Of a DNA stretch of 64,000 nt, positions 12,801-20,745 are shown piece by piece. The stretch is from the IMG/VR virus record IMGVR_UViG_3300030117_005808, positions 42,524 to 106,523 of that record; one strand, 5' to 3'. The notes below the pieces were generated by a model. It was not told the origin of the DNA and searched no databases. It saw only the letters and a program-made list of their open reading frames with translations. The translations under genes were made by a program, and so were the position numbers. Positions within the stretch are counted from its first letter, which is position 1, and each line of letters starts with the position of its first letter. Origin of the DNA: a virus.

Positions 12801-13396
12801 ATGCTGGCAAAAGTATTAAGAGACAAGCTGAGTTAATGGAGAAATATGTTTTTCCACCTACTTTTGATTTTGTTCAAAATATTTCTGTGGACCCAATAGC
12901 TATGTATATTTTTGAATTCTCACATAAGTTTACACAAGATGATTTATCTCACATGTGGCAGAACCTATCGCCAAAAGTTGGCACCCAAGCAGAAAATGCC
13001 ATGGCAACAGTCTCTCATCCGCTCTTAGCTAATCAGCTTTTAAACTTTGATTTTGCAGAAGCACAGGATGCTTTTGAAGAATCCCGTAAGCCAGCAAAGG
13101 CCGAGTTCCCAGAAAATCTCCAGTGGATGGTTTTTAAAGTTAAGCAAAGAGCAAAAACAAATTATTATGAACAGATTGCTAGCACTGAATCTGCCGTAAT
13201 TCCATTTTACACTCAAAATTGGCCGTATGACTTCTTTTCTCTTATTGAGGTAGCTGAGATTGATGCTGAAGTTAATCTTAAGCCTACACAAAATAATTTA
13301 GATATGAAGACTCAACAACGCACCGCTGCTCAAGAAGCCCTGAATGAAGTGACAAGCAGGCAACAGCCGCTAGATATCGGACCAGCGGAGGACTAA
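3839..13396 (+). CDS. Giant baseplate/tail protein with two LamG-like regions
   Basis: A 3185-residue protein, the largest in the window. Residues about 155-385 look like a LamG/concanavalin-A-like jelly roll: a GSFHLQFTGSNYYD strand, LTVEFW, ALFDLWNG and a closing YDEFRYWKAERT. A second, weaker one spans about 680-910 (KWNLAIRV, SLRVYTTYLDDDV). Between them, around 480-660, is a helical region with NLIYKNIYNNLTYLYKSKGTEKAF, residues about 600-625. The rest shows no recognised domain. Its place after gp6 is that of T4 gp7, so it may be the wedge/baseplate arm protein with carbohydrate-binding surfaces; that is inference. The SD (AAGG) lies in the loop of a weak TAACT/AGTTA hairpin at 3820-3834. 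Confidence 0.6.
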   Translation: MSIKKLFDSNKTNDILVSTNLEEEVVKNVPELESADNVREQIERINRFIPQVDYSDPANFAVYGSAERYYRDSFHRIATQYPYDGSEEEITRYDNESNYLDLHILENEYPRTLGHVRFPSNNLGPNATANQFGQNTHAANITFFGGPNAIAGGMTTGSFHLQFTGSNYYDTDIYQTDGTLALDRVGSRESNLTYNLPSKGLTVEFWQGTEGNLIGGTGAFGRQARHALFDLWNGEASSSAQYGRLTVYASGSTTAFKGIYLNAYSGTVGIQELKLLDPAVAAQIPPQYVDTSSPTPGHLAFAFSSGSTLGLTVKTYINGVLTTTTGSSIALNEVTGALRGRIGALLTNPSGTSIGTDMDGYGTSIRSAYDEFRYWKAERTEKEIQQNYWTQVRGGTNNEIANAELGVYYKFNEGITGDATTDATVLDYSGRITNGTITNYGTDATSTLVRNAHPAPARSSLIVAAGAATSEFKDPIIYASHPDVVSALDRLVASGSVHDFENQASIKDSIPSWIIEEDETSGGEELGKLTQILGSYMDTLNLQIQSLPTLADNTYLSGSDKPTPFMKNLLSSRGLAVPEIFVDADLLQRFANRSDTESYTLDINDTKNLIYKNIYNNLTYLYKSKGTEKAFRNLIRCYGIGEDVIRFNAYASNQTFDIQETRQDRVIRKNYVDFNHPDRFDGVVYQRGNSIVPEADGISFFSASSPDAAFAQTAELEVIFPRKFEFANSQYFDTPFVTASLYGKASASADPASFDASFSNNPANAPWLVAYAVRTHQNSKDAYFVLDSNLFTNPLTSDIYSNIYDNQKWNLAIRVNSKAWPYAASSSVNGALDDQDISFIGYNVENGVVKNSFVLTTSSVSSNLGPSLPYRYFVGSQITNYTGAVDHRTDVLASSLRVYTTYLDDDVIKSHALDPENYGTRNPSRNFLFYNDSGPQLASVVGGIKNSIPESVSLALNWDYSQVTTTDPNGRFIVQDASSGSTGLTSRYPQENVLTNVNKQFAGRGQFGASAYSSTDVISKQFVQSAQQRLPEVVNTNDDVNVLSRDDELYPRDASISQTYYTFEKSMYGIVSQEMINMFSSIVEFNNLIGEVVHKYRGEYKSLRLLRELFFEKIQNNPDLDKFIDYYKWIDSSLNIFLQQFVPASADVSDEIRTVVEDYVLNRSKYQHKYPQLDYKGNARFGGDEAKLEGRVKGIRELEYNWQFGHAPTTNSQTEHSTWWKERAERNNTAFNTAALIDTAREDILNIIQLFNSASAPSLNDGTGASGVYEGSTYATRRFTRQYKLDAAIVPDIGGGYNYPRGHKPDAIYSIVYDRPVDVSGLTNEEAIQFEKQATFTLPSEELRPVTKQEKRRVSAINPNGVYSSNLGPQTPGGGSKLVAPFIAFSSSVSPAGGYGTQWQEYNRRPDVSKEELAGYHNDSYGDDYEVPMQGPFTNQHVGGNRHRHTDLNQGSDNLKTRAEAWLVAGAGNDGIFAPAKTAFANPPAPLNPTVPGSSPNYRRDQTAKRPVNIKNIKHRTGSLGTIAMGNYSASYEIVQTTGRTQNNSAFVKSEGIRDNFTISVAGADEVGYIDHVTDYAKPTRRRAAHVIVNRFSAPGGPETAGDSQGGPGLDFEAAEFSPYNNLNYRNTTVRDPLRTLLTDHTAFGGIESGSAVSALNYTDVTASYHKVNRNPLHRLEGYDNGQETAVTGTVFDNYFVQHMIPRSDFQYSWITASTDRFNAALGAANNIYGYFPYDGLARVSSSANGFRYEAAVNFASASEVGSGNPLGVQQATRQIRLITSALMQDASFVPTDFAGINSNVIEPISASEFTIGYPLDADPMNYYNYGPFGQVPAFGSAHRGGFITRINSNVAANFNAYFTMLMAHRGGNVGHPTWKQIRVGETQLARHYRKNNLYTNTYEPVIASSVADLSGTRQKISSTTESVILTQSVVTDRYFPVVFEVEARDDEQNSKVLKSSNFVIRTSFVNDTITFDDATIVNRLLDENVISNAARKSSYKQIIDDFSIYDSFLDEQKPILQINSLKYRETVFPPQLHAYTSKIRGRTNYENDFWRDSRTDRTAKGALKKAKNSQGTAVLQSAWSLDGLESNTNSNIATGLIGYPTGGINANNATGYKPGELQNLYTHFVRAPDGRDVNSELRNQLRTGALYSRKHLMPFTSSVVGMSGMRKQIGIEPFVYGGTSYLLLTSSIGAGEAFWDAGNLAGKYEGTSSIFVTTPAKPFYDDYDQYFADIKNKNRGKAILPEFRITEHLDFYENEGNNFLVENEKLFSFAGTPSGSSLPQNSSEADFFSIYTNSDFMKYFEVVREDGAKEGGILEPTAVKLRCRGIKKFIPYDGFYPAERTIQLANAFSASIAPTTGLTGDDAAKQVAFRSMLKPFFAPGIVYNTIKSGVAVDYPIMTGSFNRANLINSAANAGIRFCTTASAGIFSNSRAVSVTPSGDGSGFGTVSHNDGWDYRVPFEAVVDPAKYVYAKNIVDDEPSAYANIHSTASWATSLATNKYKYMMHNFLASSLDFFIKDGKPTEIISAPESEFKSVTPGQPYGLRIKMFKSYETGSQNPTSGDWGDFSVPQFVSGSLSNFTMYSRPSAFGPPVLAGSGSSTLAQQKYVVTGSREMTPARGRYLSHTPPYYDGESWIDLIYYPYKSFDTGSGGLLIENNQTKVVRIDELHNLALSEFNTGSAILQIEDYEGTRFGGEGTYVVRWRFDQEALRVDRPDLSSYHDIGKDIGPMGGPWANRWAMQLDASLNIFTKLRGAGSLASEAVSADLAGLGATGATEPQDDRWRIQTKFETPMLNFQHVKTADITVNGTLGSLTQYQKAVNSVIPRGMWHQFGRIPKPDEGVYLQVTDIPDDFINNHPSSSIVFDPAGHFDSRNSASEAIKALADVNAGANIRDIIAKDLNGYRIPQNLQIPASAFSVATDRPPAPTTPPPLSLVDICGFPTDPVKIGELPEAKTVYEAVVAVPFVEKEGEREFFKIMSPKQGDIFDDYAGKSIKRQAELMEKYVFPPTFDFVQNISVDPIAMYIFEFSHKFTQDDLSHMWQNLSPKVGTQAENAMATVSHPLLANQLLNFDFAEAQDAFEESRKPAKAEFPENLQWMVFKVKQRAKTNYYEQIASTESAVIPFYTQNWPYDFFSLIEVAEIDAEVNLKPTQNNLDMKTQQRTAAQEALNEVTSRQQPLDIGPAED

Positions 13397-13399
13397 TAG

Positions 13400-14440
13400 A
13401 TGAAGTTTTTTAACCCAAAAGAGGAAGTGTTAGATATAAAGATGACCCAATATGGTCGCCATTTGCTTTCAAAAGGAGAGTGGAGACCAGAGTTTTATGC
13501 ATTTTTTGATGATAATGTTCTTTATGATTCGCAGTACGCTGGCACCACCGAAAATAAAAATAGCACCGAGGGTAGGATTCAAAACGAAACTCCGTTGCTA
13601 AGAACTCAACATACTTTTACCGGCCGCGACGAGTATCTATTTGACGGGGCTAACGATATCGTTGATAGAGTTAGACTAAGCACTTATGAAAAACTTAATG
13701 TTATGCCGATGTCCCTTGGCACTTCTGATTATGAGTCAACAAAAACTCCCGCCTTTCGAGCACAATTTTTAGCGGGGGAGATAAAAAGTTTAGAATATAA
13801 TCTTACGGGGAGTTCTAGAACGGTGTCAGGAGTCTCGTCAACAGCCCATCAACTACAAAAAATACCCCAGTTAGAGTTTGATATTGAATATAAAATACAA
13901 ATAATCGATCCAGAGTTCCCAGACGAAGAAGTGGTTCAATTTGAGGTAGACCCAGCATTAACACCGGGCACAACATATAGCGACGGAAAGCAGGTTGTTG
14001 TCGGCCCAGAACAGATAATATTTACTCTTGAAGAACTAAATGCACCATTTGATTTTAAAAACTATGATATAGAGGTTTTTGAAATAACAGATGAATTTGG
14101 TGAGAGTGGAGAGCGAATATTAAATCCACTTAATTTTGTTAAACCTCTTGAGATGGTTGAGAACAATATATTGATAGATAAAAGAGATGCCGAAATAAAG
14201 GCTGGAAGAGTAGCAGGTTCTATACCTGAAACTGATCCAACTTTTGTTAGTTACTTTTTTGATATCAATGTGGACGACGAGATATCTGAAACCATTCTAT
14301 GCAAGTCAGTAAGCGAACTTAAAGCCAAAGGCAAAAGCCTATATACAGATATTGATATTAATTGTCCCGATCTCTCAATTCCTGTGCGTCAAAATATTTA
14401 CGGATCCGACGCACTTGACGAAGATTGTTCAGATTATTAA
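13400..14440 (+). CDS. Virion structural protein, GR-motif N-terminus
   Basis: A 346-residue protein of unknown function, 3 nt after the giant tail protein, with SD GGAGGAC before the ATG. The N-terminus reads MTQYGRHLLSKGEW followed by FYAFFDDNVLYD. The same spacing (T-x-x-GR-x-x-L-x-x-G ... DD) recurs at the N-terminus of the protein at 20746, so the two share a module. The C-terminus is acidic and has two cysteines (NCPDL, DEDCSDY). The setting among baseplate genes suggests a virion protein; no T4 homologue is recognised. Confidence 0.55.
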   Translation: MKFFNPKEEVLDIKMTQYGRHLLSKGEWRPEFYAFFDDNVLYDSQYAGTTENKNSTEGRIQNETPLLRTQHTFTGRDEYLFDGANDIVDRVRLSTYEKLNVMPMSLGTSDYESTKTPAFRAQFLAGEIKSLEYNLTGSSRTVSGVSSTAHQLQKIPQLEFDIEYKIQIIDPEFPDEEVVQFEVDPALTPGTTYSDGKQVVVGPEQIIFTLEELNAPFDFKNYDIEVFEITDEFGESGERILNPLNFVKPLEMVENNILIDKRDAEIKAGRVAGSIPETDPTFVSYFFDINVDDEISETILCKSVSELKAKGKSLYTDIDINCPDLSIPVRQNIYGSDALDEDCSDY

Positions 14441-14474
14441 TGGAAAACTACTTAGATATGTGAGGTTCTAGTTT

Positions 14475-17400
14475 ATGCGAATACAAGTCGATTTTCCAAG
14501 TATTTTTAATACGGCGCTTCCAAAAGTTTATATTAAAAGGGTGTCGTTGATGCCTACTGTTGAGGTAGGTAATAGAAATGGGGTGTCCTATGATCTAGAG
14601 GCTAACGATGGCCTCCGGACCAACAAATATGGAAAGAAAAAACCAAAAAGAACTTCTCCAAGATTTAACGCATCCGGCGAAAAAGGTAAAGCCCTAGAGG
14701 TAAAAACCGAGGTTACTATAAAAGAACGCATAAAAGAAGATGGTGACACAACTTGGTATGGCAATGACGAGTTTAGGAAGTTTTTAAAACTAAAAGTTGT
14801 GTTAGCAAAAAATAGAGGCGCCATAGAAGACCTTGAAGACGGCCGCTTTACACCTAGATTCTTGAGACGCCTCAAGGCGCGGAACTTTGTGATGGAAAAA
14901 ATCATCACATTAAGAAAAGATAATACATCAATATTAAAACAAAAAATTGAAATAATAGATGGTAGAGAAGTTTATTGTACGACGTATGAAGTAAGTTTTG
15001 TCATTCCTAATTACAGGCCCCGGAACATGTCAGTTTTTGCTGCGACTTTTGTTGATCTTAGAGAATATTACTCATATAAATCACCGGGCACAAAATCTTC
15101 TCGACGTTTTTTGCAAGGCACTGCTGTGTCGCAAAAAATAATCAAAGCTGGCGATGTGATAACGGACGCAAACATTTATTTACTTCCTAACAATAAGCTT
15201 TGGGCCGGCCCTATACACTATCATGAAGGCACTGGGTACATGGCCGGCGCATTTCATTCGGCCAAACCTCACAGCACTCTTCAGCAGAGAAAAGTTCCTA
15301 ATTTGGTCATCCGAGATTTTAGAATACTTGACACGGTGAGGAAGGCAAACTTTTTGCTACGTCCTGAAAGAAAAACTAGAAACAAAAAACTCGAAAATAA
15401 AAGGGCACAAGGAAATAGAAATATTACAAAAAATCTATACATATCTGAGCCCGACTATGCATTTGATGAAAAAAACGAACTTAGATTTATTTTTCATCTT
15501 GATATGCATAAATTAATAGCAGAAAAGTCCCAGTTTGGGGCTTTGTTTCGTCAAGCCGACGCAGCCGCGCAAAAACAAATTATGACGGACACAAAAATAA
15601 AAAACTTAGTTATTTTACGACGACGCGTAAGAGAGGGGTTATCTGATAAAGATATTATCATTGTTGATAACGCTGATCAAGATGAGACTGTGGCACAAAG
15701 CAGCGATGGTAAACGAAACCGGTTGAGGCCGCGAAGAACCACAAGACCCCTAAATCCTCAGTTGGTAGACTCAGAAAAAATATTAGTTGGCGGAATAAGA
15801 GAGGTAAAACTGGATGTTCCCGGCGCCGTAGGCATTAGAACTTTTACAGTTTCTGATTTTGGAATGTCAAGCAAAACTGACGGTATATTTTCATATAGTG
15901 TCGATTTTGATATACAAGATGGTACAATAACGTTTGTAAATGACCAGAAGAAAAAATTATCACAAGCTATTAATGCTTTGACAGAATATTATGATGTTGC
16001 GAAAAGGCCTGAAAATACAAATATCGCAACTGGCCTATTTACTGATGAATTTATTAAAATGATGGAAGAGCAGTATAGTATACCAGAGTTTGCATCAGTT
16101 AACATACCTAACCGCCGCCGGCGGCGCCGCATAGTTCAGTCGAGTATCGCAAAGGCGCCATGGCTAAATGCAATAGCAGTTTATACTGATGTTATGAAAA
16201 ACTTAACAAATGTTCAAACAAATGACATAACACGCGCAGCTTTTCTCCTACATAGCTTAGTGGAGCCATCAAGCGGCACAGTGGGAGGGATTGAAATACT
16301 GATGTCAACGTTGCAGGCCACTCAAAGCAAGATATCTACATCCGTTATAGGCGGAAAAAATAGATCTGGTTCTCCAACACCTAACACAAATATGCAAATG
16401 GAGGACGAGGTTGATTACAATGCCAAAACTCCTGCCTTCAAAGGCAAAGCACCAAAATCAGAAATTCGACTTAAAAAGCATTTTAAAACAGTTCACGACA
16501 GTAACATACAAAATTCTGTTGGATACGATTTTCTCAACTTACGTCGTTCAAAAAACTTAGGTTTAAGAGTGCTCACTACTGAGCAGTTATCTCAAAGATT
16601 GTCATTAGAAAATCAGAAGTATTATAGTAGAAATATAACTGACGAGGCACCGGACGATGTAGCCGACAATACCACTCCAGAAGATTTTACTAGATTCATT
16701 AATTTAGAGGATGCATATTATTCATATTTGACGCCTGCTAGGGTATTATATGGAAATAAAAGGCTTAAACTAATTAATCGCGGCCGTCGCTTGTGGAATG
16801 TAAAACAATATCAGTCATTTATTTCGAACATAGAAAATTCAACACGAACAAGAGGCGGTCTTGCGTCCAAGGGTGGCCCTGCCGGCAGAACTCCAAGAAC
16901 AAGCCCATACATGCCGTCATTCCCAGTATTAGATTACGGTTCAGACTATGATAGAGGAAGAGCAAAAGTACGCGCCGAACAATATGAAGTAAATTCTATT
17001 AATAGTGTTGTGGTAGCGAAGTATGGTGTTTCAATGTCTACAAAAAAAACCGAGAAACAGTTTGTTAGGTCAGAAAACAAACTAAATGGCATTGATTTGG
17101 AGGAGGCTGGAATCCTGACATCAAATCAATATCTGGGCGAAAGTTCTACTTTTGTATCAGGTGGGTTGAATGTTTTGGAAAATGTCTTAGAGAAAATTGA
17201 CGATTCGCAGCAAAAAGATTTTTCTTCAGTTTCAAATATATTTATTGGCGCCTCAAGAAAAGCGAAAAAGGATAAGCTTGCTGCAAAATCAAGCCTTACA
17301 ATTAAATCTTTTAGGCCCTCAGATGAAAATAACGTTATGGATCAAGAACTAGAAAAATACAATGATATGGAAAACCCAAACAGCAAAAAACAAAGGTTTA

Positions 17401-18245
17401 TTTCTAGAATTCCAAATCAGATAAAATCTATTTTCTTAGGAGATGATCCAAGAGTTAATAAGAATTGGTTTACTTTTTTAGAGGACAAAGGTCTTGATGT
17501 ATCCAGTTCCTCTAGATATACGGGATTATATTATTTTAACTACAACCATATAAACCAAATAGAAGTGTTAGTTGGTTTTAAAGAGGACAGGGATGGAAAC
17601 GCACAAGTTTCTTCCCCATTATATAGGCTTATGACGAGAGAGGAATTTGATAAGATATCAAATTCAAATAGGCCGTATGTGTGCCGCATGCGTACCGCCA
17701 AGGTACCCTTTTTCAGCAAAAGTAGGAAACTTAATTTGCCAGAATACAATGAAACTTTTATTGTAGTGTCTAGAGCAAGTCAAGAAGATTTAACCGCTGA
17801 TGCAGAGATGATAGAACTGCAAGACGAAGCAGCAGAAGATTTTGATTTTGAAACAGAGCAAGAGTCTATATTTGTAAGCCGCTTAACGGAATATGAAGAC
17901 CTGAATACAACTGGTAGGAGAATACTTCGTAGGCTTATTCGAAGAAACACACGTTTAGGAGGATTAATGCCAGAGTTTACATCTACGGCTTTTGTGCAAC
18001 AACCAGAACGCATTTCAAGAACCGGAGCAACGTTTGGGGTTGACACAGAACAACAACGTGGTCAGAACGTGTCTAACGTCACTAGCGAGGCTATTACAAC
18101 CAGCCGACGCGTCCGGACCCCACGGGCCGCTCCCACTCAGGCACAAGCCCAGACAACAACAGCCGCAAGGAGAACTAGCACAATGCCTCCACGCCCACGC
18201 GTTACAACTTCGACGCCTTCTGGCGGCGGGGGAGGAGGCTACTAA
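14475..18245 (+). CDS. Large virion protein of unknown function (1256 aa)
   Basis: A 1256-residue protein with no domain that I recognise. It is Lys/Arg-rich, with several basic clusters (NRRRRRRIVQ near residue 550, TRRILRRLIRRNTR near 1155), and mixes beta-rich parts in the first 500 residues with longer helical segments later. The last 60 residues are Thr/Ala/Pro/Gln-rich and end in SGGGGGGY. The codons of that glycine run (ggcgggggaggaggc) also form the Shine-Dalgarno site of the next gene, which overlaps by one base. By context it is a tail or baseplate component. Confidence 0.5.
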   Translation: MRIQVDFPSIFNTALPKVYIKRVSLMPTVEVGNRNGVSYDLEANDGLRTNKYGKKKPKRTSPRFNASGEKGKALEVKTEVTIKERIKEDGDTTWYGNDEFRKFLKLKVVLAKNRGAIEDLEDGRFTPRFLRRLKARNFVMEKIITLRKDNTSILKQKIEIIDGREVYCTTYEVSFVIPNYRPRNMSVFAATFVDLREYYSYKSPGTKSSRRFLQGTAVSQKIIKAGDVITDANIYLLPNNKLWAGPIHYHEGTGYMAGAFHSAKPHSTLQQRKVPNLVIRDFRILDTVRKANFLLRPERKTRNKKLENKRAQGNRNITKNLYISEPDYAFDEKNELRFIFHLDMHKLIAEKSQFGALFRQADAAAQKQIMTDTKIKNLVILRRRVREGLSDKDIIIVDNADQDETVAQSSDGKRNRLRPRRTTRPLNPQLVDSEKILVGGIREVKLDVPGAVGIRTFTVSDFGMSSKTDGIFSYSVDFDIQDGTITFVNDQKKKLSQAINALTEYYDVAKRPENTNIATGLFTDEFIKMMEEQYSIPEFASVNIPNRRRRRRIVQSSIAKAPWLNAIAVYTDVMKNLTNVQTNDITRAAFLLHSLVEPSSGTVGGIEILMSTLQATQSKISTSVIGGKNRSGSPTPNTNMQMEDEVDYNAKTPAFKGKAPKSEIRLKKHFKTVHDSNIQNSVGYDFLNLRRSKNLGLRVLTTEQLSQRLSLENQKYYSRNITDEAPDDVADNTTPEDFTRFINLEDAYYSYLTPARVLYGNKRLKLINRGRRLWNVKQYQSFISNIENSTRTRGGLASKGGPAGRTPRTSPYMPSFPVLDYGSDYDRGRAKVRAEQYEVNSINSVVVAKYGVSMSTKKTEKQFVRSENKLNGIDLEEAGILTSNQYLGESSTFVSGGLNVLENVLEKIDDSQQKDFSSVSNIFIGASRKAKKDKLAAKSSLTIKSFRPSDENNVMDQELEKYNDMENPNSKKQRFISRIPNQIKSIFLGDDPRVNKNWFTFLEDKGLDVSSSSRYTGLYYFNYNHINQIEVLVGFKEDRDGNAQVSSPLYRLMTREEFDKISNSNRPYVCRMRTAKVPFFSKSRKLNLPEYNETFIVVSRASQEDLTADAEMIELQDEAAEDFDFETEQESIFVSRLTEYEDLNTTGRRILRRLIRRNTRLGGLMPEFTSTAFVQQPERISRTGATFGVDTEQQRGQNVSNVTSEAITTSRRVRTPRAAPTQAQAQTTTAARRTSTMPPRPRVTTSTPSGGGGGGY

Positions 18246-20686
18246 TGGCCAAAAAAACTACAAGATTAGCAAATCCAAGTGTTATGAATGCTCAAGATAG
18301 GTTTCGCCTGTTGTTTGGCAGGTGGACACAAAACACAGACGGAATAAGCTTTTCAGTTTTAGAAAATGATAACACGGTTCAGCTTGATAAAATATTTGAT
18401 CCCGTCCCACTAGAACCAGATCTTGCTACCGGTAATGTGTCGTTAACTGATGGCACGGAAAGTTTTACGGACGCTATAACAAGTACAAGTGACGAGAACA
18501 CATCTCTCTTCCGTCCCACTGAAGAGATAGAGAGGCCACTCGGCTCGGTAAGCGATAGAACAGGAAACCCAATCCCATTTAATCCATATCCAACATTAGT
18601 GCCTACACATGTGCAAACAGTAAGATTGTTAGATACTAGGGATAAGAACACCACTACTCATCAATCTTGGGTGGATATTGTTAACAATTTGTTTGATCCC
18701 ACCATAGTGTACGAAGATTATGTAACTTCTTTCGATGCGCCTGCTACAAAAGAGGAAATGCTAAACATAGAAGGTAGTCCTGTATCTGCACCAGCTACAA
18801 TTGATTATGTATACAATTTTAGCGACATTCCTTATGAGAGGGTCGCGGCTAATGTCACAAACCATGTTGTCTTGCCGAACTTATACTCTATGCTAGATGA
18901 AAGCACAAAAATAGGGACAACACCAGTAACAGATGATACAGATATTAATGTTCTTAGATCCCCTACTGCTAGGCAACTAAGGCGAAACATTAGAAATAGA
19001 AATCAAAGATTGGGCCTTCAAAACAAAATAGTGCCCATTGAAAATATGCCATTATTAGCTGACTATGAGGGCAGTAAGTATTTATTTCAAATGTATGTGA
19101 ATATGAATATACCACTTGATAAGAATAAGAAATTTGCTGAGGTGATGAAAGACAGTACGATGGGGATCGCTTTAACAAGAGATGTTGAAGGGGTGCCAGA
19201 TGTCGCATCACAGCTAAAATCTGAACCTTTTGTTTTTTCTACGCAAGTCATAGCAAAACGATCTGGAGTAGAGGAGACTAACATCTCCGAAATACAAGTT
19301 AAAACATTAAATCTTTTAGATTGGACCCTAATAGATGCTCCCTCGTATGTCACCGAAACAGACACCCTGTATGAAGCTCCTTTTACTTTCAGCTTTGTCG
19401 GCGCCGACGCAGGATCATTCCAAGAGTTAGGCAATTTTAATTCTGTTTCTACTGCGATTGCAAATAACGATGCTTTTGCACTAGCATTAGAAAATTGCTA
19501 CGATGGGCTAAAAGATCTTGCGGACAACAATCGACGAACATTCCAAGACTTGATAGGCGGCAAAGAGGCATATTCTGAAATGCTCATGTACAAGGTGGAA
19601 AAGAGGCTAGGACCAGTCCAGCCAGTTTTGCAAGATCCAATACAAACATTTCATTTTATGAACTCTGCTGAAGTCGAAGAATTTTTATCAAATGAAAATC
19701 AATTTAAGTTTGTTGATACACAGGTTAAGTATGGCACCGAATACATCTACACGGTGACCGGATACAGAGCAGTCATTGGAACTCGCTACCAGTATGGTAA
19801 CCCAACCACAGTCTCGGACTCGTTTGAGAATCCAAATAATCGCACTGCGTCGGTACCCGTATTTACCACCCCGATGATTAAGTTAGTAGAAGTGCCTCTT
19901 CTTTCTTCAACAGGTAGAATACTTGACAACCCACCTCTAAAACCAGAGGTAAGATTTTTTCCAGTTGTTGGCGATAGAAGTAGTATAAAAATGTTTTTCA
20001 CCACATCCACAGGGATGAAAGATGTTGAGCCTATAGCGTTCTCTCAAGAAGAAGCTAGCGAGCACGCACAAATTGCCATTAATCAAAACAGGAACGATGG
20101 TAAACTAACATTTAAAACCGATGACTCAGCCTCAGCTTTTGAGATATATAGAATATCGGAGCCTCCAGTCACTATTGATGATTTTGCGGAACAGTTGTTT
20201 GCAACAGTCTTAACCAGTTCTCCAACTAGTGTTCCCCTGAATGGCTCATCAGCCACAGCTTTAGTATCACAAATTCCAAATCAAAAGTATTATTATGTAT
20301 TCCGAACGGTGGACACGCACGGCCACAAATCAAATCCAAGTGCAGTTTTTGAAATAGAACTATATAATGATGGAGGGGCAGGATATCCAATCATAAGACA
20401 TTATGATATGGCTTCACCTGATCCCACTACAACCACTAAATCAGCAAGGAAAATAATACAGATTATTCCAAGAATATCTCAAGTATATTTAAATGAGGCA
20501 GCATCTGGCTTGTTAAATGAAGACGGTCAAACACAGCCCGCCGGCGGAAATAGGAATATTCAACTTGGAACCGAGGACGAGCCTTTATTTGGCAAAAAAT
20601 TTAAGGTGCGGATAACATCTAGATCAACCGGAAAAAAACTTGATTTAAATATTGATTTTAAGACAAAACAACTCAAGAGTTCATAG
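18245..20686 (+). CDS. Virion structural protein (813 aa), possible FN3-like modules
   Basis: An 813-residue protein starting inside the TAATG stop of the previous gene. No full-length family is recognised. Two segments look like fibronectin-III strands: KYGTEYIYTVTGYRAV around residues 495-510, and QKYYYVFRTVDTHGHKSNPS around 680-700. Such modules are common on phage tail surfaces. The N-terminal 200 residues are acidic. It belongs to the run of large virion genes after the gp6 block; the exact position in the particle is not evident. Confidence 0.5.
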   Translation: MAKKTTRLANPSVMNAQDRFRLLFGRWTQNTDGISFSVLENDNTVQLDKIFDPVPLEPDLATGNVSLTDGTESFTDAITSTSDENTSLFRPTEEIERPLGSVSDRTGNPIPFNPYPTLVPTHVQTVRLLDTRDKNTTTHQSWVDIVNNLFDPTIVYEDYVTSFDAPATKEEMLNIEGSPVSAPATIDYVYNFSDIPYERVAANVTNHVVLPNLYSMLDESTKIGTTPVTDDTDINVLRSPTARQLRRNIRNRNQRLGLQNKIVPIENMPLLADYEGSKYLFQMYVNMNIPLDKNKKFAEVMKDSTMGIALTRDVEGVPDVASQLKSEPFVFSTQVIAKRSGVEETNISEIQVKTLNLLDWTLIDAPSYVTETDTLYEAPFTFSFVGADAGSFQELGNFNSVSTAIANNDAFALALENCYDGLKDLADNNRRTFQDLIGGKEAYSEMLMYKVEKRLGPVQPVLQDPIQTFHFMNSAEVEEFLSNENQFKFVDTQVKYGTEYIYTVTGYRAVIGTRYQYGNPTTVSDSFENPNNRTASVPVFTTPMIKLVEVPLLSSTGRILDNPPLKPEVRFFPVVGDRSSIKMFFTTSTGMKDVEPIAFSQEEASEHAQIAINQNRNDGKLTFKTDDSASAFEIYRISEPPVTIDDFAEQLFATVLTSSPTSVPLNGSSATALVSQIPNQKYYYVFRTVDTHGHKSNPSAVFEIELYNDGGAGYPIIRHYDMASPDPTTTTKSARKIIQIIPRISQVYLNEAASGLLNEDGQTQPAGGNRNIQLGTEDEPLFGKKFKVRITSRSTGKKLDLNIDFKTKQLKSS

Positions 20687-20710
20687 AATAAGACAAAACC
20701 TTTTTAATAT

Positions 20711-20718
20711 ACTATTTA
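20711..20718 (+). promoter_or_regulatory. Candidate late-promoter motif before the 20746 gene
   Basis: ACTATTTA within TACTATTTATT, 27 nt before the ATG, in a 59-nt gap. A CCTTTTT run lies just upstream. Same motif as before gp6, sheath and tube. Confidence 0.45.
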
Positions 20719-20745
20719 TTATGATGCCTTTAGGAGAGGAAACGA

